A stretch of 64,000 nt of DNA, taken from assembly GCF_002094855.1 (NCBI RefSeq), contig NZ_ARYN01000015.1, positions 1 through 64,000 on the forward strand, written 5' to 3'. Origin of the DNA: Zunongwangia atlantica 22II14-10F7. GTDB taxonomy: Bacteria; Bacteroidota; Bacteroidia; Flavobacteriales; Flavobacteriaceae. Each line of letters begins with the position of its first letter. Positions within the stretch are counted from its first letter, which is position 1. This document shows, piece by piece, positions 27,324-36,052 of the stretch. The translations under genes were made by a program, and so were the position numbers. The notes beneath the pieces were generated by a model, which saw only the letters and a list, made by a program, of their open reading frames with translations, was not told the origin of the DNA and searched no databases.

Positions 27324-28334
27324 TTATTCTGCATGTTTAACCGTCTTAATAATACGGCTTGCAATTTTGTAAGGATCACCATTAGAAGCTGGTCTTCTAT
27401 CTTCTAACCATCCTTTCCATCCGCGCTCTACAGTTGCGATTGGAATACGGATTGATGCACCACGGTCTGAAACTCCGTAGCTAAAGTCGTGGATAGAAGC
27501 AGTTTCGTGCTTACCAGTTAATCTTAAGTGGTTATCTGCACCGTAAACATCGATGTGTTCTTTCACTACTGGACGGAAAGCTTCACAAATTTTCTCGTAA
27601 GTTTCACGGTTTCCTGCATTTCTTAAAGTAGAGTTAGAGAAGTTAGCGTGCATACCACTACCATTCCAGTCTAAATCTCCAAGAGGTTTTGGATGAAGGT
27701 CTACAGATACTCCGTATTGCTCACCAATTCTTTCTAGTAAATATCTAGCAACCCAAATTTCGTCTCCAGCTGCAGCTGCACCTTTAGCGAAAATCTGGTA
27801 TTCCCATTGTCCGGCAGCAACTTCACCGTTGATACCTTCTACATTTAATCCTGCTTCAAGACAAGCATCTAAATGCTCTTCAACGATAGCTCTTCCGTAA
27901 GCGTTAGTAGCTCCTACAGAACAGTAATATGGTCCTTGTGGTCTTGGGTATCCATTTACTGGGAATCCTAGAGGCTTTCCAGTTTCGTTATCGATTAGGA
28001 AATATTCTTGCTCAAATCCAAACCAGAAATCATCGTCCTCATCGTCTATTGTAGCTCTACCATTAGTTTCGTGTGGAGTGCTATCTGCATTAAGTACCTC
28101 GCACATAACAAGGTAACCATTCTTACGTTGTGGATCTGGACAAATAAATACTGGCTTTAGTAGGCAGTCAGAAGAATTTCCTTCAGCTTGACCTGTTGAA
28201 GATCCATCGAAAGACCATACTTCACAGTCTTCAAGTTTTCCGGAAAAATCGGTAATTATTTTTGTTTTACCACGTAACTTCTGAGTCGGCTTGCTACCAT
28301 CAAGCCAGATATACTCCAGTTTTGATTTGCTCAT
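27324..28334 (-). CDS. glnII: Glutamine synthetase, type II (eukaryotic-like)
   Basis: ATP-dependent ligation of ammonia to glutamate, cytosolic. At 336 aa it is the short GSII form rather than the 470-aa GSI. Visible signatures: N-terminal beta-grasp with Y-I-W-L-D-G (about 8-13); W-S-F-D-G-S-S-T-G-Q (about 41-50); the metal/substrate motif F-G-F-E-Q-E-Y-F-L (about 104-112); G-P-Y-Y-C-S-V-G (about 133-140); G-S-G-M-H-A-N-F-S (about 225-233); and R-L-T-G-K-H-E-T (about 275-282). The overall order matches animal and plant GSII. It is divergent from glnN, so two unrelated-length glutamine synthetases share one control region. A -7 box and putative nitrogen operator lie upstream. Confidence 0.95.
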   Translation of the reverse strand: MSKSKLEYIWLDGSKPTQKLRGKTKIITDFSGKLEDCEVWSFDGSSTGQAEGNSSDCLLKPVFICPDPQRKNGYLVMCEVLNADSTPHETNGRATIDDEDDDFWFGFEQEYFLIDNETGKPLGFPVNGYPRPQGPYYCSVGATNAYGRAIVEEHLDACLEAGLNVEGINGEVAAGQWEYQIFAKGAAAAGDEIWVARYLLERIGEQYGVSVDLHPKPLGDLDWNGSGMHANFSNSTLRNAGNRETYEKICEAFRPVVKEHIDVYGADNHLRLTGKHETASIHDFSYGVSDRGASIRIPIATVERGWKGWLEDRRPASNGDPYKIASRIIKTVKHAE

Positions 28335-28376
28335 AATCTAATTCGGTTTTATAAAAAATTGAACGTCTAACGTTAA

Positions 28377-28384
28377 CAAAAATA
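28377..28384 (-). promoter_or_regulatory. -7 box of the glnII promoter
   Basis: On the minus strand the sequence reads TATTTTTG, an exact match to the Bacteroidota -7 consensus TAnnTTTG, 43 bp before the ATG. A good -33 element is not obvious, which fits dependence on an activator. Confidence 0.6.
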
Positions 28385-28413
28385 TAATATTTTGAATACA
28401 ATGTATATGTTTT

Positions 28414-28473
28414 AGGGGGTGATTTCTGAAGAATTTCTTTTTTATGAAATTTTACCCCTAAAAATTAAGGGGT
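28414..28473. promoter_or_regulatory. Putative nitrogen-control operator: GGGG half-site plus CCCC-N10-GGGG palindrome
   Basis: Half-site AGGGGGT at 28414-28420 and a perfect inverted repeat ACCCCT(N8)AGGGGT at 28454-28473. Relative to the upstream edge of the glnII -7 box, the G run, C run and second G run lie 31, 71 and 85 bp away. The same layout occurs upstream of glnK at 32, 70 and 85 bp. It therefore probably binds a regulator of nitrogen assimilation, whose identity is unknown. It could also act on glnN to the right. Confidence 0.6.
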
Positions 28474-28517
28474 TTAGATTATTTGATGATTTTGGAGGTC
28501 TTCTAATGATAAATATT

Positions 28518-28525
28518 TAAATTTG
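28518..28525 (+). promoter_or_regulatory. -7 box of the glnN promoter
   Basis: TAAATTTG, an exact TAnnTTTG match, 33 bp before the ATG. A TTTG at 28491-28494 lies 23 bp upstream, slightly far for a -33 element. The CCCC-N10-GGGG palindrome ends 45 bp upstream of the box. Confidence 0.6.
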
Positions 28526-28558
28526 ATAACAAAATTTTATTAATCATAACAGCTTAAC

Positions 28559-30745
28559 ATGTCAACACTTAGATTTAAGGCAATAGAAGAAACCTTTAAC
28601 CGAAGATCTTTAAATATAGAAGAGCCGGGAAGACGTTCTGCTATCTTTGGAAGTAATGTCTTTAACGAGTCGGTAATGAAGCAATACCTAACCAAAGAAG
28701 CATACAATAATGTGATGGATGCGGTAAAAACCGGCGCAAAAATTAATCGTACCGTAGCCGATCATATTTCTGCAGGAATGAAAGAATGGGCTATTAATAA
28801 AGGAGTAACTCATTATACACACTGGTTTCAGCCTTTAACCGGGGCAACGGCCGAAAAACATGATGCTTTTTTTGAAACTATTGGGGAGGGTCTTGCTATA
28901 GAAAAATTTGGAGGCGGTTCTTTGGTACAACAAGAACCAGATGCGTCTAGTTTTCCTAATGGTGGAATTAGAAATACTTTTGAAGCTCGTGGTTATACAG
29001 CATGGGATCCTACATCACCAGCATTTATCTGGGGAACTACATTATGTATTCCTACTGTTTTTGTTTCGTACACCGGTGAGGCTTTAGACTATAAAACTCC
29101 GCTTCTTCGTGCGTTACAGGCGGTAGATCAGGCAGCGACAGACGTTGCAAAATATTTTGATAAAAATGTAACTAAAGTAAACGCTACTCTAGGTTGGGAA
29201 CAAGAGTACTTTTTAATAGATTCTGCTTTAGCTGCAACTCGTCCAGATATTCAGTTAGCGGGGCGTACACTTTTAGGACACTCTCCTGCAAAAGGACAAC
29301 AGTTGGATGATCACTATTTTGGATCGATACCTTCTCGAGTTTTAGCCTATATGAGGGATTTAGAAATCGAATGTATGCGATTGGGGATTCCTGTAAAAAC
29401 GAGACACAATGAAGTTGCTCCAAATCAATTTGAACTTGCACCAATTTTCGAGGAAGCCAATCTTGCTGTAGATCACAACTCCTTAATTATGGATGTGATG
29501 AATAAAGTTGCAGAGCGTCACCATTTTGTAGTACTAATGCACGAAAAACCATTTGCCGGAATTAATGGTAGTGGTAAACACAATAACTGGTCTTTAGGAA
29601 CAGATACGGGAGTAAACCTTTTGTCTCCTGGAAAAACTCCTATGAAAAACCTTCAATTCTTAACTTTCTTTATCAACACGATAAAAGCGGTTTATGAAAA
29701 TGAAGAGTTATTAAGAGCATCGATAGCAAGTGCATCTAACGATCACCGTCTAGGAGCAAATGAAGCACCACCGGCAATTATTTCAGTATTTATTGGTAGC
29801 CAGTTAACTTCTGTTTTAGATGAACTTGAAAAAGTAACTTCAGGAAAATTATCTCCGCAGGAAAAAACAGATCTTAAATTAAATGTTGTTGGTAAGATTC
29901 CTGAAATCTTGTTGGATAATACAGATCGTAACAGAACTTCTCCTTTTGCATTTACCGGAAATAAATTTGAATTTAGAGCTGTAGGATCTACTGCAAACTG
30001 TGCAAATCCAATGACCGTTCTTAATGCGATAATGGCGAAACAGCTAAAAGAATTTAAAGCTGAAGTAGACAAGCTTATTAAGGACAAGAAAATGAAGAAA
30101 GACGATGCGATCTTCAATGTTCTTAGAGAATATATTAAGCAGAGTAAAAAGATTAGATTTGAAGGTGATGGTTATGGTGAAGCCTGGGAGAAAGAAGCTG
30201 CAAAAAGAGGCTTAAGCAATAATAAAACCACTCCTGAAGCACTTAAAGTACAGGTTTCTAAAAAAGCGATTAAGCTTTATGGAGATTTAGGAGTAATGAA
30301 TAAGGTTGAAATTGAAGCGCGCCACGAAATCGAACTTGAAGAATATACGATGAGAGTTCAGATTGAAGGTCGTGTTTTAGGTGATATTGCAAGAAATCAT
30401 GTAATCCCAACAGCTATTCGTTATCAAAATATTCTTATTAAGAATGTTACTGGATTAAAGAGTATCTACGGCGATAATTACGAAAAACATGCAAAAGAAC
30501 AATTAGAGCTAATAGAAAGTGTTTCTACTCATATTGCTGTTATTAATAGCAAAGTAAATGCGATGATTGAAGCTCGTAAAGTAGCCAATAAATTAGAAGA
30601 TATCCAGAAGAAAGCAGAGTCTTATTGTAATGAAGTAAAACCTCATTTTGATGAGATTAGATATCACTGCGATAAATTGGAATTACTGGTAGATAATGAG
30701 CTTTGGCCATTAACCAAGTACCGTGAATTATTGTTCACTAGATAA
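28559..30745 (+). CDS. glnN: Glutamine synthetase, type III
   Basis: GSIII, the large form (728 aa, usual length) found in Bacteroidota and some cyanobacteria. It has the same reaction as the divergent glnII product but a different family. The N-terminal GSIII domain has F-G-S-N-V-F-N (about 30-36) and H-W-F-Q-P-L-T-G-A-T-A-E-K-H-D (about 83-97). Catalytic core motifs are L-G-W-E-Q-E-Y-F-L-I (about 212-221), R-H-N-E-V-A-P-N-Q-F-E (about 282-292) and G-S-G-K-H-N-N-W-S (about 337-345). It ends with a long helical C-terminal region of this family. The ATG follows AACAGCTTAAC with no strong Shine-Dalgarno. A terminator follows at 30769. Confidence 0.96.
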   Translation: MSTLRFKAIEETFNRRSLNIEEPGRRSAIFGSNVFNESVMKQYLTKEAYNNVMDAVKTGAKINRTVADHISAGMKEWAINKGVTHYTHWFQPLTGATAEKHDAFFETIGEGLAIEKFGGGSLVQQEPDASSFPNGGIRNTFEARGYTAWDPTSPAFIWGTTLCIPTVFVSYTGEALDYKTPLLRALQAVDQAATDVAKYFDKNVTKVNATLGWEQEYFLIDSALAATRPDIQLAGRTLLGHSPAKGQQLDDHYFGSIPSRVLAYMRDLEIECMRLGIPVKTRHNEVAPNQFELAPIFEEANLAVDHNSLIMDVMNKVAERHHFVVLMHEKPFAGINGSGKHNNWSLGTDTGVNLLSPGKTPMKNLQFLTFFINTIKAVYENEELLRASIASASNDHRLGANEAPPAIISVFIGSQLTSVLDELEKVTSGKLSPQEKTDLKLNVVGKIPEILLDNTDRNRTSPFAFTGNKFEFRAVGSTANCANPMTVLNAIMAKQLKEFKAEVDKLIKDKKMKKDDAIFNVLREYIKQSKKIRFEGDGYGEAWEKEAAKRGLSNNKTTPEALKVQVSKKAIKLYGDLGVMNKVEIEARHEIELEEYTMRVQIEGRVLGDIARNHVIPTAIRYQNILIKNVTGLKSIYGDNYEKHAKEQLELIESVSTHIAVINSKVNAMIEARKVANKLEDIQKKAESYCNEVKPHFDEIRYHCDKLELLVDNELWPLTKYRELLFTR

Positions 30746-30768
30746 TTTCTTTCAAAATTAAAGATTTT

Positions 30769-30800
30769 AGCCCTGTAACTTGCAGGGCTTTTTCTTTTTA
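30769..30800 (+). terminator. Terminator of glnN
   Basis: AGCCCTG (30769-30775) pairs with CAGGGCT (30783-30789) around a seven-base loop, followed by a T-rich tail with one C. Confidence 0.9.
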
Positions 30801-30828
30801 GAAACTTCTTAAAGAATTTAAAACTGTT

Positions 30829-30836
30829 TATCTTTG
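30829..30836 (+). promoter_or_regulatory. -7 box of the purM promoter
   Basis: TATCTTTG matches TAnnTTTG exactly, 17 bp before the purM ATG, which would give a very short 5' leader. No clear -33 element is seen. Confidence 0.5.
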
Positions 30837-30853
30837 ACGCCTAAACCATATTC

Positions 30854-32035
30854 ATGAGTCAGGACGTAAGTAAAAGGTATAGTCAGCGTGGTGTTTCAGC
30901 TGGTAAAGAAGATGTGCATAATGCCATTAAGAATGTAGATAAAGGGCTTTTTCCTAAAGCATTTTGTAAAATTATCCCAGATTATTTAACCGGAGATGAG
31001 GATTATTGCGTGATCATGCATGCCGATGGCGCGGGAACTAAATCTTCTTTAGCCTATATGTACTGGAAAGAAACTGGCGATCTTTCTGTTTGGAAAGGTA
31101 TTGCCCAGGATGCTTTGATCATGAATATTGACGATCTACTTTGTGTAGGTGCTACCAATAAAATCTTATTGTCTTCAACCATTGGTCGTAATAAAAGTTT
31201 AGTTCCGGGAGAGGTAATTTCAGCAATTATTAATGGAACTGAAGAACTTATTGCAGATCTTAAAGAATTTGGCGTAGAAATTCATTCTACCGGTGGTGAA
31301 ACGGCAGATGTTGGTGACCTGGTAAGAACGATCATTGTAGATTCTACGGTAACAGCAAGGATGAAACGTAGCGAGGTAATTGATAATAGTAATATCGAAC
31401 CTGGCGATGTGATCGTTGGTTTAGCTTCTTTTGGGCAGGCTACATACGAGAAAGAATATAACGGAGGCATGGGAAGTAATGGTTTAACTTCTGCTCGCCA
31501 TGATGTTTTTGCAAAGGTCTTAGCTGAAAAATATCCTGAAAGTTTTGATGCTTCGATTCCTAATGATCTTGTATATTCTGGAGGAAAAAATTTAACAGAT
31601 GAAGTTGAAGATTCTCCGCTAGATGCCGGTAAACTGGTATTGTCGCCAACAAGAACTTATGCGCCTGTAATTCAGAAGATATTATCTAAATTCAGTAATA
31701 AAGAGATTCACGGGATGGTGCATTGCAGTGGAGGAGCACAAACCAAAATTCTTCATTTTATAGATAATCTTCATATTGTAAAAGACAATCTTTTTGAAGT
31801 TCCGCCGCTATTTAAGTTAATTCAGCAGGAAAGTAAAACAGATTGGAAAGAGATGTACCAGGTGTTTAATATGGGGCATCGAATGGAAATCTACGTAAAA
31901 CCAGAGCTTGCAGACGAAATTATCGAAATTTCAAAGTCGTTTAATATCGATGCTAAGGTGGTGGGAAGAGTAGAAGCTTCAGATAAAAAATCCTTAACGA
32001 TAAAGAGTGAATTTGGCGAATATTATTATTCGTAG
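30854..32035 (+). CDS. purM: Phosphoribosylformylglycinamidine cyclo-ligase (AIR synthase)
   Basis: Fifth step of purine synthesis: ATP-dependent ring closure of FGAM to AIR in the cytosol. 393 aa, longer than the 345-aa enterobacterial form but like other Bacteroidota PurM proteins. Seen: Y-S-Q-R-G-V-S-A-G (about 9-17); H-A-D-G-A-G-T-K-S-S-L-A (about 56-67); the nucleotide-site Asp region D-A-L-I-M-N-I-D-D-L-L-C-V-G-A (about 86-100); S-T-G-G-E-T-A-D-V-G-D-L (about 144-155); and H-C-S-G-G-A-Q-T-K (about 289-297). It is a monocistronic-looking gene after the glnN terminator. Confidence 0.95.
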   Translation: MSQDVSKRYSQRGVSAGKEDVHNAIKNVDKGLFPKAFCKIIPDYLTGDEDYCVIMHADGAGTKSSLAYMYWKETGDLSVWKGIAQDALIMNIDDLLCVGATNKILLSSTIGRNKSLVPGEVISAIINGTEELIADLKEFGVEIHSTGGETADVGDLVRTIIVDSTVTARMKRSEVIDNSNIEPGDVIVGLASFGQATYEKEYNGGMGSNGLTSARHDVFAKVLAEKYPESFDASIPNDLVYSGGKNLTDEVEDSPLDAGKLVLSPTRTYAPVIQKILSKFSNKEIHGMVHCSGGAQTKILHFIDNLHIVKDNLFEVPPLFKLIQQESKTDWKEMYQVFNMGHRMEIYVKPELADEIIEISKSFNIDAKVVGRVEASDKKSLTIKSEFGEYYYS

Positions 32036-32155
32036 ATTTTACATTTAATTTAATAAAAGGGCTATAAGGTTAACTAAAATTGTTTTAGTGTTAATTTTGT
32101 AGCTTTTTTTATTTAAATATCTCATTATGTTTGTGAAAATATGATTGTTTGTTAG

Positions 32156-32860
32156 ATGAGTGAACGAAGAAAATTAATTGTTTTTTCCATTGTGTTTTGG
32201 GTTGCCGTAAACTTTGCAAGTTTATCGATGTTTAGTGACGAGGTAAGTAGATGGGTTCGGTTTATTGGTACCGCTTTCTTTTTTATTACCGCAACTTTAC
32301 ATAAGCCCTTTTCCTGGAAATTATTTTTTATACTTCTATTGTTCTCGATCTGCGATTTCTCCCTTATTTATTTTGAAAATCCCATTTTTAACGCCCTAAC
32401 ATTTATTAGTAGAGGAGCTGCATTTGTAATTGTAGGAAGTATAGGAGCAAAAAAAATAAAGCAGCTGAAGATTAATAGTTTAGAGTTGTTTATAGGTGCG
32501 GTTTTGGTAGCGATAAATCTTGTTTTACTTTTTGAGCTGGAAAGTATGATCTCTTTAAAACACGCTGAAGAATTATATAGTCCCGGTTTTTACGCTTTTG
32601 CTTTTATTGCCATACTTACCACTATTATTGCCGTATCTTACAGTAATCGTTATAGTAATCTTAAGAGTATCTTTTATATGTGCGCCGTGCTTTGGATGAT
32701 CTTTTCAGATATGACCTATTTTATTGGATATTATCTTGATTTTCCTGAATTTTACTACGCAGATCATGCATTTAATATTCTGGGATCTGGTTTCTTAATG
32801 CTTTATGCAGCAACCACAAATAAAAAAGAAAATTATATCGATATTGATGTAAAGATCTAA
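32156..32860 (+). CDS. Multi-pass membrane protein, possibly YhhN/lysoplasmalogenase-like
   Basis: 234 aa with about eight hydrophobic helices and short loops, no signal peptide and a charged C-terminal tail. The size, helix number and Asp residues inside helices (S-I-C-D-F-S-L and I-F-S-D-M-T-Y-F) are like the YhhN/TMEM86 family, which cleave or bind ether lipids, but the match is weak. Its last 4 bp overlap the 3' end of the convergent ABC ATPase gene. Function uncertain. Confidence 0.75.
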   Translation: MSERRKLIVFSIVFWVAVNFASLSMFSDEVSRWVRFIGTAFFFITATLHKPFSWKLFFILLLFSICDFSLIYFENPIFNALTFISRGAAFVIVGSIGAKKIKQLKINSLELFIGAVLVAINLVLLFELESMISLKHAEELYSPGFYAFAFIAILTTIIAVSYSNRYSNLKSIFYMCAVLWMIFSDMTYFIGYYLDFPEFYYADHAFNILGSGFLMLYAATTNKKENYIDIDVKI

Positions 32861-33507
32861 CCCGGTAAATATCCCATCTGTACAAGTTCTTTTGCTGAAT
32901 GCACCAGTGTTGTTTGTTTATGCTGAAATAAATAAATATCGTCTGAAACATCTAATATCGCCTCGTAGCGATGATCTGTAATTATAATCGCTTTTTGTTG
33001 TTTTTGCTGCTGAATTATTTCTGAAAATTTTTCGATCATTAAAGGAGAAAGCTGTGCAAAAGGTTCGTCTAATAGAACGATATCCGCATTTCTTTTTAAG
33101 ACCAGGTAGATTTCGATAATTCGTTGCTGCCCGCCAGATAAATCCCGAATTTTCTGATGTTTTACTGAATTCATTTCAGAAAATATACTGCTAAAATCAC
33201 CAAAATCGATATTATATAGTTTAAAAGCCTTTTCTACTAAAATAGTGGGCGAAAGCAAAGGAAACTGCGGAAGCATGGCAACTCTTCCGGTTTTGTAAAA
33301 GCGCTTCAGGACAGGTTTTTTGTCTATGCGAAGTAGTTTGTATTTCGGTTTTAAAGTTCCGAAGAGAATTTTTAAAAGGCTACTCTTTCCGCTACCGTTT
33401 CTACCTAATAATCCGGTTACTTTCCCGGTTTCGGCCTTTACATAAGCCGCTTTAAGAATAGGTTTATCATCAAAATACAACTCGACATTATCAATTTCAA
33501 AGATCAT
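32857..33507 (-). CDS. ABC transporter ATP-binding protein
   Basis: About 216 aa. It has Walker A G-R-N-G-S-G-K-S-S (about 32-40 from the chosen start), signature L-S-G-G-Q-Q-R (about 129-135), Walker B V-L-L-D-E-P-F (about 149-155) and the switch His in I-I-T-D-H-R-Y. The chosen start at 33507 makes an ATGA overlap with the stop of the preceding membrane-protein gene, better than the longer frame from 33531. It would power a transporter whose membrane part may be that small neighbour. The D-loop and LivF-like order suggest an exporter or peptide-type ATPase, but the substrate is unknown. Confidence 0.9.
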   Translation of the reverse strand: MIFEIDNVELYFDDKPILKAAYVKAETGKVTGLLGRNGSGKSSLLKILFGTLKPKYKLLRIDKKPVLKRFYKTGRVAMLPQFPLLSPTILVEKAFKLYNIDFGDFSSIFSEMNSVKHQKIRDLSGGQQRIIEIYLVLKRNADIVLLDEPFAQLSPLMIEKFSEIIQQQKQQKAIIITDHRYEAILDVSDDIYLFQHKQTTLVHSAKELVQMGYLPG

Positions 33508-33791
33508 ATTAGAAAGTTTATGGCGGCACAAAGGCTAAGAAGAAAAATATCGGCCAAAATGGCTAAACTGAATAATTGCAATCGGCTAAAGCCAAGATTG
33601 TAATAAAATACGAGCTCTTTTTTTGCAGTGGTGAATCGGTATAAAAGATAAATGATAAAAGCGATGAATAATTTATCGATTACAATTACAAAAAGCGGAC
33701 TATCAATGGAAAATATCAGCAGATTAACTAAAAGTGAAGGAACCAAAAATTTGCGGTAAAATTGAAAAAGCACAGCAGAAGTGTTAGGCAT
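33504..33791 (-). CDS. Small membrane protein, partner of the ABC ATPase
   Basis: 95 aa with three hydrophobic stretches (about 12-30, 33-50 and 70-92) and the basic loop T-T-A-K-K-E-L-V-F-Y-Y-N-L-G between the last two. It overlaps the ATPase start by 4 bp (ATGA), so the two are translationally coupled. The loop resembles the coupling segment with Y-x-N-L-G of some ABC permeases. This could be a short permease subunit or the remnant of a larger one. Confidence 0.75.
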   Translation of the reverse strand: MPNTSAVLFQFYRKFLVPSLLVNLLIFSIDSPLFVIVIDKLFIAFIIYLLYRFTTAKKELVFYYNLGFSRLQLFSLAILADIFLLSLCAAINFLI

Positions 33792-33918
33792 ATTTTGATA
33801 TTTTGATCGATGTTTTAAATTAAAAGCGTTAAAATGCTTATTTTATTATGATTAGCACTAAAATAAAGAAAACGAACAGGTAAAGTTTAGAGAAGATAAA
33901 AATTCAGTCAAATTATTG

Positions 33919-33926
33919 TAAATTTG
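33919..33926 (+). promoter_or_regulatory. -7 box of the prfA promoter
   Basis: TAAATTTG, an exact match to TAnnTTTG, 23 bp before the prfA ATG. No obvious -33 TTTG at the usual distance. Confidence 0.5.
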
Positions 33927-33949
33927 CTACCTAAATTCTTAAGAATTGT

Positions 33950-35026
33950 ATGTTAGAGAAGCTTAATATCGTTAAACAACGTTTTGATGAAGTGAATGAT
34001 CTTATTATCCAGCCGGATATTATTGCCGATCAGAAACGTTACGTTGAACTTAATAAAGAATATAAAGATCTTAGAGCGCTTATGGACGAGCGTGAAAGAT
34101 ATATTGAACTTACCGATAATCTTAAAGAAGCTGAAGAAATAATTTCTGACGGAAGTGATCCTGAAATGACCGAGATGGCAAAACTTCAGCAGGAAGAAGC
34201 TAAGGAAGAATTACCAGCTCTTGAAGAAAAGATACGAATGATGTTGGTGCCTAAAGATCCTGAAGATGCTAAGAATGTCGTGATGGAAATTCGTGCAGGT
34301 ACTGGTGGTGACGAAGCGAGCATTTTTGCTGGTGATCTTTACAGAATGTACACCAAATATGTAGAAAGTAAGGGTTGGAGTCACAATATTGTAGATTTTA
34401 GTGAAGGAACCAGTGGCGGATTTAAAGAGATGATTTTCGAAGTTTCTGGAGAAGATGTTTATGGTACCATGAAGTTTGAAGCTGGTGTTCACCGTGTACA
34501 ACGTGTGCCGCAAACCGAAACTCAGGGTCGTGTACATACCTCTGCAGCTACAGTTATGGTATTACCAGAAGCTGAAGAATTTGATGTAGAGATCGATCCA
34601 AAAGATGTGCGTATCGATTATTTTTGTTCATCGGGGCCTGGTGGGCAGTCGGTTAACACAACCTATTCTGCAGTGCGTTTAACTCACGAACCTACAGGTT
34701 TGGTAGCACAATGTCAGGATCAAAAATCGCAGCACAAAAACAGGGAAAAAGCCTTTAGGGTTTTACGTTCTCGTTTATATGAAATGGAGCTTGCCAAGAA
34801 AATGGAAGCCGATGCTGCAAAGCGTAATTCGATGGTTTCGAGTGGTGATCGTAGTGCAAAAATTAGAACCTACAACTATCCACAAGGGCGTGTAACAGAT
34901 CACAGAATTAACCTAACACTTTACGATCTATCCAACATCGTGAATGGAGATATTCAAAAAATTATTGATGAGCTAAGATTGGTAGAAAATACCGAAAAGC
35001 TTAAAGAGAATTCAGATATATTTTAA
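33950..35026 (+). CDS. prfA: Peptide chain release factor 1
   Basis: Reads UAA and UAG stop codons and releases the peptide on the ribosome. 358 aa, usual length. The codon-reading tripeptide P-Q-T (residues 187-189, inside [10 protein letters not shown]) fits the P-x-T of RF1 rather than the S-P-F of RF2. The catalytic G-G-Q is at 231-233 in [10 protein letters not shown], and the Gln is the site methylated by PrmC. It is followed after 48 bp by pyrF, probably in one transcript. Confidence 0.97.
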   Translation: MLEKLNIVKQRFDEVNDLIIQPDIIADQKRYVELNKEYKDLRALMDERERYIELTDNLKEAEEIISDGSDPEMTEMAKLQQEEAKEELPALEEKIRMMLVPKDPEDAKNVVMEIRAGTGGDEASIFAGDLYRMYTKYVESKGWSHNIVDFSEGTSGGFKEMIFEVSGEDVYGTMKFEAGVHRVQRVPQTETQGRVHTSAATVMVLPEAEEFDVEIDPKDVRIDYFCSSGPGGQSVNTTYSAVRLTHEPTGLVAQCQDQKSQHKNREKAFRVLRSRLYEMELAKKMEADAAKRNSMVSSGDRSAKIRTYNYPQGRVTDHRINLTLYDLSNIVNGDIQKIIDELRLVENTEKLKENSDIF

Positions 35027-35074
35027 TATTCGGCATTTTAAAACATAATTTTAAACGCCATCTAAAAACTAAAT

Positions 35075-35917
35075 ATGACCACCCAGGAGTTAGTAGAGCA
35101 GATTAGAAAAAAGCAATCGTTTTTATGCATAGGTTTAGATGTAGACCTCAAAAAAATTCCAACTTATCTACTTTCTGAGGAAGATCCAATATTTAGTTTT
35201 AATAAAGCAATTATAGACGCCACGCATCAATTTTGCGTGGCCTATAAACCTAATACGGCTTTTTATGAAGCCTGTGGTTTAAAAGGCTGGGAAGCTTTAC
35301 AAAAAACCATCGATTATCTTCACGATAACTATCCAGAAATTTACACTATCGCAGATGCCAAACGTGGTGATATTGGTAATACCTCTAAAATGTATGCAAA
35401 GACCTTTCTAAAAGATATGGGCTTCGATTCGGTTACCGTAGCGCCTTATATGGGGAAAGATTCTGTTGAGCCGTTTTTAGAATTTGAAGATAAACATACC
35501 ATTTTACTGGCTTTAACTTCTAACGAAGGTGCTTTCGATTTTCAGACTTTAAAATCTGATGAGACTGAGATCTACAAAAAGGTTTTGGAAACTTCTAAAA
35601 GCTGGGAGAATTCAGAAAACCTAATGTATGTGGTTGGTGCAACTAAAGCTGAATATCTTGCTGAAGTACGTAAGATCGTTCCAGAAAGTTTCCTGCTTGT
35701 GCCCGGTGTTGGAGCACAAGGCGGTAAATTAGAAGATGTTTGTAAATACGGAATGACCAAAGATGTTGGTCTTTTGGTAAATAGCAGTCGTAAAATTATT
35801 TATGCTTCTACCAATAATAATTTTGCTGAAGTTGCCGCTGCAAAAGCTGAAATCCTACAGCAGCAAATGGCTGAAGAATTAGAGAAATTTAAATTTGAGC
35901 ATTCGAATGAATTATAA
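35075..35917 (+). CDS. pyrF: Orotidine 5'-phosphate decarboxylase
   Basis: Last step of UMP synthesis (OMP to UMP plus CO2), cytosolic TIM barrel. At 280 aa it is the longer type 2 subfamily. It has C-I-G-L-D-V-D (about 18-24), the Lys before the substrate phosphate in Y-K-P-N (about 57-60), the catalytic D-A-K-R-G-D (94-99) followed by I-G-N-T, V-A-P-Y-M-G (about 121-126) and the phosphate-binding V-P-G-V-G-A-Q-G-G (about 208-216). Directly after it lies a REP-like double hairpin that may end the prfA-pyrF transcript. Confidence 0.96.
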   Translation: MTTQELVEQIRKKQSFLCIGLDVDLKKIPTYLLSEEDPIFSFNKAIIDATHQFCVAYKPNTAFYEACGLKGWEALQKTIDYLHDNYPEIYTIADAKRGDIGNTSKMYAKTFLKDMGFDSVTVAPYMGKDSVEPFLEFEDKHTILLALTSNEGAFDFQTLKSDETEIYKKVLETSKSWENSENLMYVVGATKAEYLAEVRKIVPESFLLVPGVGAQGGKLEDVCKYGMTKDVGLLVNSSRKIIYASTNNNFAEVAAAKAEILQQQMAEELEKFKFEHSNEL

Positions 35918-35923
35918 GAGTAC

Positions 35924-36007
35924 TGTCACCCTGAACTTGATTCAGGGTCTCATATTCAAAATTTTTTCTTGAATTTTATTAGATTCCGGATCAAGTCCGG
36001 AATGACA
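35924..36007. repeat. REP-like element: two inverted hairpins with compensatory changes
   Basis: Two 27-base arms (35924-35950 and 35981-36007) are inverted copies of each other, and each folds into a six-pair hairpin with the loop ACTTGAT or its complement. The arms differ at eight positions, and all eight fall into four compensatory base-pair changes. Similar CTGAACTTGATTCAG and CCGGACTTGATCCGG units are common as dispersed repeats in bacteria. Located between pyrF and the next gene. Confidence 0.85.
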
Positions 36008-36052
36008 AAAATCTCATTGATTACAAATAACGGATAATCATCAATTCGAATA

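Noticed and set aside
29743-30117. Minus-strand open frame of 124 codons inside glnN
   Set aside because: glnN is well conserved on the plus strand here and the reverse frame has no family likeness or start context.
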